Shown: piece after piece, positions 32,436 to 64,000 of the stretch
How the letters are laid out: every line of letters begins with the position of its first letter
Numbering within the stretch: position 1 is the first letter of the stretch
NCBI RefSeq assembly: GCF_964019385.1
Contig: NC_088655.1
Span: 20,258,371-20,322,370, forward strand
DNA: 64,000 nt
Reading direction: 5' to 3'
Origin: Sycon ciliatum
Taxonomy: Eukaryota > Porifera > Calcarea > Leucosolenida > Sycettidae
Made by a program: the position numbers and the translations under genes
The notes under the pieces: model-generated
What the model was told of the DNA's origin: nothing
What the model saw: the letters and a program-made list of their open reading frames with translations, nothing else
Database searches by the model: none

Positions 32436-32990
32436 TAAAAAAAGAGAGGAAACACATGAGGACGAGTTATGCAGCAACTATCCACGACTGTAACAAGATG
32501 ATAAACGGTCAGAAAGTGCATGAGGAGTACCTTAAGTTATTGGCGTCCGGTTTGTACAATTCGTTTTCGCAAAGCTCCCCCTTCCTTTATCTCTGATATT
32601 GCTGACCCACCCAAGTTGAGTGGTGTGTTGCTTTGCTGCTTCAAATTGTAGTCAGACCGCATTGTCATTTTATTAACCGGTCTCGTCATCGTCCTGTAAC
32701 AGTCAGCATTCTTTGTTGCCGCGGGACTTAGCTTGTGCACATTTTCGCTGCGCTCACCTTTCCCTCTTCGGTCTTACGTAACCATGAACCTTCCAAGTTG
32801 GAAGGCTGTTGGTTTGCGCACTGGAGATGTGTTAGAGCTAGGTCTGGGGTCGCTGAATGTCTCAGTAGCCTGTCAGGTTTGTGCCATAATATCGCACTTT
32901 CTGACCGTTTATCATCTTGTTACAGTCGTGTATACTTAGTTGCTGCATAACTCGTCCTCATGTGTTTCCCCTCTTTTTTACATTTATTAC
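32436..32990. mobile_element. TIR element, about 550 bp
   Basis: Ends of 80-90 bp are inverted copies: AAACACATGAGGACGAGTTA...GTAACAAGATGATAAACGGT at left, complement at 32903-32985. The interior includes GAACCTTCCAAGTTGGAAGG. A partial copy is at 18771-19200. No coding region; target duplication masked by A-rich flanks. Confidence 0.7.
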
Positions 32991-33149
32991 TGGCTCAGTA
33001 TCCGAGTTTATGTATTATCTTCGTTCGCATTAGACTCAGCTGGAGACCTAATTTTCAGCATCCACTGGGACGCCAACACCCTCACAGATCAAGGAGCAGA
33101 TGCAACTTCTAATGCGGTGGGAGGCGAGCAGATAAGATCCATCACCAAA

Positions 33150-33345
33150 GTGGCCAAAGATCGAGAATCACATTCGCTGCATCTATACTTCCCTCGGTCC
33201 AGGCCACGAGTTCCCAACTAACTGTGGGTCGCAACACGGTTGGAAAAAATCCTTCCACTTCAAAGCAGGACTTGAACCTGGTACCCGGGCCTCTGCTTCT
33301 AACTCATGGTCCTAGACCATCCCACTATGCCTGCCTGCTATTTAT
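33150..33345 (-). mobile_element. tRNA-derived SINE, copy 3 (minus)
   Basis: The minus strand shows CATAGTGGGATGGTCTAGG (A-box region) and ACCAGGTTCAAGTCCTGC; GGTTCAAGTCC is a near-perfect B box. This is the best preserved of three copies. Confidence 0.65.
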
Positions 33346-33676
33346 GAGAATGAAGGGGCTAACTACAGGATGTGCACAACACAGGGCGTCAAATTGACTC
33401 AAGAAATCACCAATCATAGCAATTACTGCAAGTACAAATCAGTGAAAGCTACAATATGTGGTGCAGAGGCATCAATATAATCCATGTAGTGAGCATTGCA
33501 GAACGTATTCACAGCAAGAAGGTTGACAGTTGATATACATGGATGCACATGTACATCCGAACAAGTCAGTGTAAATACCGAACTTGCCAAACAATACCAC
33601 TTTGTTAAATACTGCTGCAGGCAAGTAGAAAACGTGCTTGAAGTATAACACACTACTACAAACAATAGGCATCAAG

Positions 33677-33714
33677 CAGGGAGTAGTAAAATATCGGTAT
33701 TTTATTACTCTCTG
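33677..33714. mobile_element. Aged hAT-like nano-element (38 bp)
   Basis: Arms CAGGGAGTAGTAAAATA and TATTTTATTACTCTCTG differ at two places. The flanking octamers GCATCAAG and GTATCAGT agree at 5 of 8 positions, as expected of an older copy. Confidence 0.5.
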
Positions 33715-34268
33715 GTATCAGTTTTTGTTACCATACCGATTGCGGGAAAAATGATGGCTGTTTCCAATGGAAGTCACGAAGGCCGCTAATACACGGAATA
33801 GTCTAGTCAAACGACTTGAAACGACAAATTGATAAAAAATAAAATTAAAATAATGGAGAAACGTGTTGACAATACATCCACTGACGATAGTATGTCAGTT
33901 GATTCTAATAATTATAATGCTAGCAAAGCACTACTGTGACGACATTGTACAATTTTCTATTCAAACATTGTAACTTCTAGTAAGGATCTGCATGGAGTGC
34001 AAGACGATCTGCAAAAGATACTTGGAAGAGAAGAGGAAATGGAAGCTAGCATGTCTAGAAATGTATGGTATCATGCACTGGCATTGTGGGCAGGTACAGC
34101 AAGACAACACCGCAGTCCTACCTGCCCATTGCTCAAATACATACAAAGTCATGTATATGTGACGATTAAAGCTCTGGATCCGCCAGAGAAAGATAGCTGC
34201 CATGTTGCTACATCTGGCAGGAAATGACCCGCAGTGTGTGCATAGTCACTTTACACTTAGGAAAGGTA
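33715..34268. other. Downstream region of the ankyrin gene
   Basis: No other gene seen. Since the ankyrin stop codon is at 34269-34271 and transcription runs leftward, this interval should contain the 3' UTR. I cannot place a polyadenylation site with confidence. Confidence 0.4.
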
Positions 34269-60121
<25,853 letters not shown>

Positions 60122-60680
60122 CTACAAGGGAAAAGGAAATCATCGAAAGTACAGAACAATTTTCAAACCACTTGCATGATCCATATTGTAGTAACGTTAT
60201 CACATGACTTCTTCAGCTCTTTGCATCCTCTCGTTTCAATTAAAGATGCACTACCAGTTCCTACCAGTTCCTACAATGCCCATTCTGAACTATACATACT
60301 CAAGATTATCTTGATCATCATGCTGTTGGTCATAATGGATGCGTTATGTTCTTATAATACATAATTCTGAATTAAGAAAGGGTTTGCTCCCCACACTGGA
60401 GCTCACTCTTTTCCATCGCTTTGACTTGACACTGGACCGACTCACGACTGACATCCAGAGCACATGAGAAGTCCATCGAACCTTCCAGCTCTGTGTGAAG
60501 GCAATATCACTCCTTCTTCTACCTGATAATCGTTCTCTCAGACTTACTTTTACGTTGTGTTCGAACTGACTGTGAATTTTTTCCTTTATTTTCTTTCTTG
60601 CCATGTGCCAGCTGCTGAACTGGTCAGTTGTAGTAGTCCCTTTGTTTGGAGTGTGCAGTAAAGAGAGAACAGTCACTCAC
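60122..60680. other. Intron or 5' region; no exon recognised
   Basis: A minus frame of 110 codons (60344-60676) includes the basic stretch RKKIKEKIHSQFEHN. No splice-bordered exon is evident. Confidence 0.35.
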
Positions 60681-60806
60681 CTTCGTGCTTTGCTCTGGTG
60701 GTAGCCAAGTCTTCCTGGGCATCTTTGCAGGGCTCATCATTACCTCTTCCTCCTCATCCTGCAGCTCAAATGAACTTTGCATCAGCTCTGTTGTCAGCCT
60801 CTCAAT
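60681..60806 (-). CDS. Candidate upstream exon, acidic linker
   Basis: The acceptor TGGCTTCATACAG precedes ATTGAGAGGCTG. 42 codons: IERLTTELMQSSFELQDEEE EVMMSPAKMPRKTWLPPEQSTK, then donor AAG|GTGAGT, a consensus match. Phase 0 at both ends agrees with the ankyrin exons downstream. The first half looks helical/acidic. Probably part of the same gene, but it could belong to a neighbour. Confidence 0.5.
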
Positions 60807-61737
60807 CTGTATGAAGCCAATCAATTGTTATGTGCAACAAAGAGGATTTGCTAGGGTAGAGGATGTCCGAGAAATACATCTTTTATGTTATTATGGGTGA
60901 TCTTTATACACATCCTAGGGGTATAGCCTTGGGCGTTACCAGGCGTACAGATTTTGCAAATCCTTGTTTTCAAGTTGAAAATGATGAAAATGATGCTAAG
61001 TACTTCTGTTTTCCATTTTGACCTCTACGACCTCTACATAGTCTAAGGGCACCTTTTGTAGTTGGCGTGTACGAGGTGTTCACCACTGTGTGCGCCACTG
61101 CGTGCAGGTCATGCCACTGACGTTTACATGTTGTGCAAACATTCAAATAGTCTTCTTCCTGAACTCTTTTTCTTTGCCATATGAACAACTTTTGCTCGGT
61201 ATGTGGCGGTTGGGGAGCGGCAGAAGAGCTCTATCGTTGCGAGTGAATGTGGAATAAAACGCTTGACGACAATTCACCAACTGAGAAAACTCCTTACTGT
61301 ACTGAGCTGAAACCAACCGGTGTTATAGCCTAAGCATATGATTGATTTTTCCAGGCCAGTGTCCCGCCATAGATTTTGGCCTTGTCAGTAGAAGGTAACA
61401 GGAGGGTTTGAGAACAAAGTTGACCCGGAAGTGACCTTGTCATGTTTTTGACAGGCTGTGGTTTGACCCTGTCAATTTGTGGTTTGACCTTGATTACTTT
61501 ACCGTGACATCCGTCAAATAGTGTTACCAGATCACGTGTAACACCCGTGTACTGCGATCTACCTGTGTTACCATAACTTTTGAAGAAAGTGTGACTTTAA
61601 CTTTGAAAAGTGTGACTGTAACTTTGAAAAGTGTTTGTTGTGCTGTTACAATAATTTTTTGAAACTGTATCCACGAAATGTCTTTTATTTTTATTACAAA
61701 CTCTGTTTTATCATTATTTTGTTAAACTGTGTGCGTG
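60807..61737. other. No gene recognised
   Basis: Possible 5' exon material on the minus strand near 61150-61260, but no border is convincing. Confidence 0.35.
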
Positions 61738-62008
61738 CAACAAACTCTGTTTTCCCTCTGGAGTGTCACGGCGAGCACCACCACCAAACCTGATACTCCA
61801 CGAGCAAAGCAATGCATCACCGTTGTAAACATGCTCGACTCTGCATGAAGCAGCAGCAGGTTAGTGTAACAAACTCTGCTTTCTCTCTGGAGTATCACGG
61901 TGAGCACCACCACCACCACCACCACCACCACCAAACCTGATACTCCACGAGCAAAGCAATCCATCACCGTTGTAATCCTGCTCGACTCTGCATGAAGCAA
62001 CAGGTTAG
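61738..62008. repeat. Two-copy tandem duplication with (CAC)n expansion
   Basis: Unit AACAAACTCTG...CTGCATGAAGCA...AGGTTAG occurs at 61738-61866 and 61867-62008. The second carries a longer (ACC)n run. Each unit also contains the inverted pair CTGGAGTATCACGG / CCTGATACTCCACG. Confidence 0.88.
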
Positions 62009-62502
62009 CCGGCAATGACAAATTGAAGAGAGGTACCACTGCGAAGAAGACGATCACTTGCGCGCTACTCGAAGAGAGGTACATGTACTCAGGATGTAGC
62101 CCTGTGAAGAAGACGATCACCTGCGATACATCTGAAATGAATGAATGATGCGATGCATCAGCTAGCCGTCTAGCGTCGTGTTTGAGTAAAGGTGAAGTGA
62201 TGTGCGCTCAAGTGCATGGATCTACGCTAACTATTCACGGTCTGCGAGTACTTGTCATGCACAAACTTGTCGGACAGGTAGAACAATGCCGAAGACAAGG
62301 TGTCAAGTCTGTCCGTGTAGTTACTTTTTAAAAGTGCTTGACTGTGTTGTACATGTACATGTAAGGGCTTAGAGGTTTTCGGTGGAAGCATACAGAATTG
62401 AAAGAGCGTTTGTACTAGTTTGAGAACAAATGTGCACGGAGGTATTGTCTCAAGCTGTTTGTGGACAATTGCCTCACCTCGTGATGGAAAAAATGCAAGC
62501 AC

Positions 62503-63255
62503 ATGCATACTGAGGCCACGAGCGCTCACCTCGTGATGAAGAAAATGCCTTCGCCTGCACCGCCTCCGAACGAGGAAAAGTGTTGGCACAACCATCAGGT
62601 TGTGAATGAAGGACAGTACGTGTGTACGACTTGTGGACTGGTGCTGGGTAACGTCTTAATGGCCGAAGTGAACGTCTTCGATCGTTGTGTACTCCCGAGA
62701 TCGTACGCCGCTCGTGAACGTCTGAGTGCTGTGGACAAGCATCTGATTAGATTCATGGAGCGCACGGGAGTGCAGGTGCAGCTTCACGGTGTTCAAGAGC
62801 GGCTGCAGTTCATGAAGAAGGACAGCGGCTATAAAAGTCTGAACTATGCCATCGCTCTGAGCTGCATCTGTCATGAGGATAAAGCAGCCTGTTAGGCACT
62901 GAGATCTTATCTACCGAAAAGCAACGTGTCATGGGCACGGTCCAGTCGACTCGTCAGCTGCATGCCTAGACAGTTTTCTGACATTTGGCTGCGGCATCTC
63001 TTGATCAATGCCAAGCCCTTGACACGCCGTCAGTCCTCCAGATTGAATGAAAACCTTGACAAGTTCTGTAGGGAGCAGAACGACGCAATGAGACTCCTGA
63101 TCGAGTCTTACGGCTGTGGCAGTGACAGGCATGTTGACTCGCTACCGGACGATCTGCGATGTGCTCTTTATAGATTTTCCTGCGCCGCGATCAAGCCCCG
63201 TGCGATCGCGAAAAGGAGGAAGAAGACTGGTGCTGTTCCATCCACGTCTCCTTGA
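62503..63255 (+). pseudogene. TFIIB-like zinc-ribbon protein, one in-frame TAG
   Basis: One frame carries two open segments, 62503-62895 and 62896-63255, separated by a single TAG (62893-62895). The better start is probably ATG 62536. Early residues read CWHNHQVVNEGQYVCTTCGL VLGNV, closely fitting the TFIIB/TFIIB-like zinc ribbon (C-x-H/C..., G..VC..CGLVLG). A TFIIB would follow with a linker and two cyclin-like folds; the text after (YKSLNYAIALSCICHEDKAA) and beyond the TAG (KPLTRRQSSRLNENLDKFC) is helical and could be a cyclin-like repeat, but I cannot confirm it. TFIIB recruits RNA polymerase II to promoters. Codon use is GC-rich compared with the flank. It might be a host-derived paralog or part of a viral or mobile element (see the polymerase-like gene downstream). 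Confidence 0.55.
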
Positions 63256-63354
63256 TCACATCGAGATATTATAAGATCACGATGATCGTTTGTCCGGTAC
63301 TCATTTGTTCTTTTACAGTTTAGTGAACAACCTATACTTTCTGTCCGCCTCATC

Positions 63355-63693
63355 ATGAACGCTATGGACATCGGTATTTGGATGCTGCTGAGCAAGCACG
63401 ATGAGAGTAGTTGCGTGCTCCGATCGCTGCTGCATTGTGTGGCTCTGAAAGGCCTGTGCCCCGTCGAAGACCTCCAGACGGTGGCAAAAGATGAGCGTCT
63501 GGAGGTGATCTGGAGACTGGCTCGTAACCTTGCCAGGGATCGCAGGGTCGACTTGATTGCCGCGACGCAAGTGCTGCTTTCTGAGCAAGTGTTGGCGGAT
63601 GGAGGCGCACTGCTGCCGCACTACCTGGAACGGATATTCGCAATCATGGGCGAGCGTTGGATTGACGATGCAAGGAGTCGTTCAAACATCTGA
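63355..63693 (+). CDS. Unknown helical protein, 112 codons
   Basis: It starts ATG (63355) and reads MNAMDIGIWMLLSKHDESSC VLRSLLHCVALKGLCPVEDL, later LEVIWRLARNLARDRRVDLI and LLPHYLERIFAIMGERWIDD. It is alpha-helical in appearance, in the same frame as the TFIIB-like segments 100 bp upstream, and a polypyrimidine-AG (TTGTTCTTTTACAG, ending about 63318) precedes it. It could therefore be a separate gene or a further exon of the TFIIB-like gene. I do not recognise the family. Confidence 0.5.
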   Translation: MNAMDIGIWMLLSKHDESSCVLRSLLHCVALKGLCPVEDLQTVAKDERLEVIWRLARNLARDRRVDLIAATQVLLSEQVLADGGALLPHYLERIFAIMGERWIDDARSRSNI

Positions 63694-63722
63694 GATCTCT
63701 CTCTGCGATTCACGCAAGGCGG

Positions 63723-64000
63723 ATGAATGGAGGTAACAGCGCCAGCAGCAGCAGCAGCAGCAGTACCAGCAGCACCGTCACCAGCACCAGCAGCACCGTC
63801 ACCAGCAGCAGCGTCACCACCGACACAAGCGTCAACAGCGGTGTCAGTGTCTGCGCTGACACTGATGATGTCTCCCATCCCGGCAGAGATGATGACGATG
63901 CTGATGATGATACTCCTGTCAACCCCGACGACTTGTTTGAGCTTCTCCGTCGAAAGGGTGTATACCCATACGAGTACATGGATTGTACGATGAGGTTTGG
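63723..64000 (+). CDS. Start of a polymerase-like (family B, mobile/viral type) protein, partial
   Basis: The frame opens at ATG 63723 and has no stop to the window end. An N-terminal Ser/Thr-rich tract (residues about 5-45) is followed by an acidic stretch, then NPDDLFELLRRKGVYPYEYM D. From memory of the family, the block (L)xRKGVYPYxYMDS is characteristic of the large proteins with a protein-primed family B DNA polymerase domain spread through animal genomes by viral or Maverick/adintovirus-like elements. The expected DNA_pol_B_2 palm would lie beyond the window. The rest is unseen, so the call rests on about 20 residues. Confidence 0.5.
   Translation, partial: MNGGNSASSSSSSSTSSTVTSTSSTVTSSSVTTDTSVNSGVSVCADTDDVSHPGRDDDDADDDTPVNPDDLFELLRRKGVYPYEYMDCTMRF

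Overview
The window is TE-rich DNA from an animal, most likely an invertebrate, and not bacterial or plasmid DNA. Evidence: spliced exons with GT-AG borders, several non-LTR retrotransposon (LINE) families, Ty3/gypsy chromovirus and Penelope fragments, tRNA-derived SINEs, Tc1/mariner-pogo, Merlin, hAT-like and THAP-type DNA elements, and long (GA)n and (CA)n arrays. I cannot resolve the taxon further. There is one 200-base assembly gap (7657-7856).

Layout. 0-5.3 kb: end of an LTR element joined to a broken minus-strand LINE endonuclease, a plus-strand RT tail, and a second, nearly complete but frameshifted LINE. 5.3-9.5 kb: two LTRs, the end of a chromovirus, the gap, and a 773-bp Merlin-type element with an 8-bp target duplication. 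10-20 kb: minisatellites, the two ends of a gutted LINE, and several TIR/foldback elements. 20-27 kb: a decayed minus-strand Ty3/gypsy chromovirus (gag, protease, RT, RNase H, integrase, chromodomain) with a Penelope-like piece lodged in its integrase. 27-34 kb: SINEs, microsatellites, a truncated LINE, MITEs. 34.3-60.8 kb: one minus-strand host gene in which almost every coding exon is exactly one ankyrin repeat (33 or 32 codons, phase 0-0). It has a candidate first ankyrin exon at 60020-60121 and a terminal exon with stop at 34269-34358. 61-64 kb: an unrelated plus-strand cluster with a TFIIB-like zinc-ribbon reading frame, an unknown helical protein, and the start of a protein resembling the mobile or viral family-B DNA polymerases of animal genomes. 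It runs off the window.

The ankyrin gene has grown by tandem duplication of intron-exon units (roughly 34.9-36.4, 39.1-47.3, 47.3-49.2, 49.2-53.3 and 56.0-58.5 kb). Paralogous units serve as empty-site references, so insertions into them can be delimited closely: three solo LTRs, a 5.8-kb pogo-like element carrying a LINE with an intact 962-codon ORF2, a TTAA-flanked 2.6-kb foldback element, a 2.7-kb THAP element, and a 5'-truncated LINE sitting on a splice donor.

The most unusual signals are: (1) six tiny (21-38 bp) elements made of little more than two hAT-like ends (CAGGGAGT...), five of them flanked by exact 8-bp duplications; (2) the one-exon-one-ankyrin gene with its ongoing exon shuffling; (3) the TFIIB-like plus polymerase-like cluster at the right edge.
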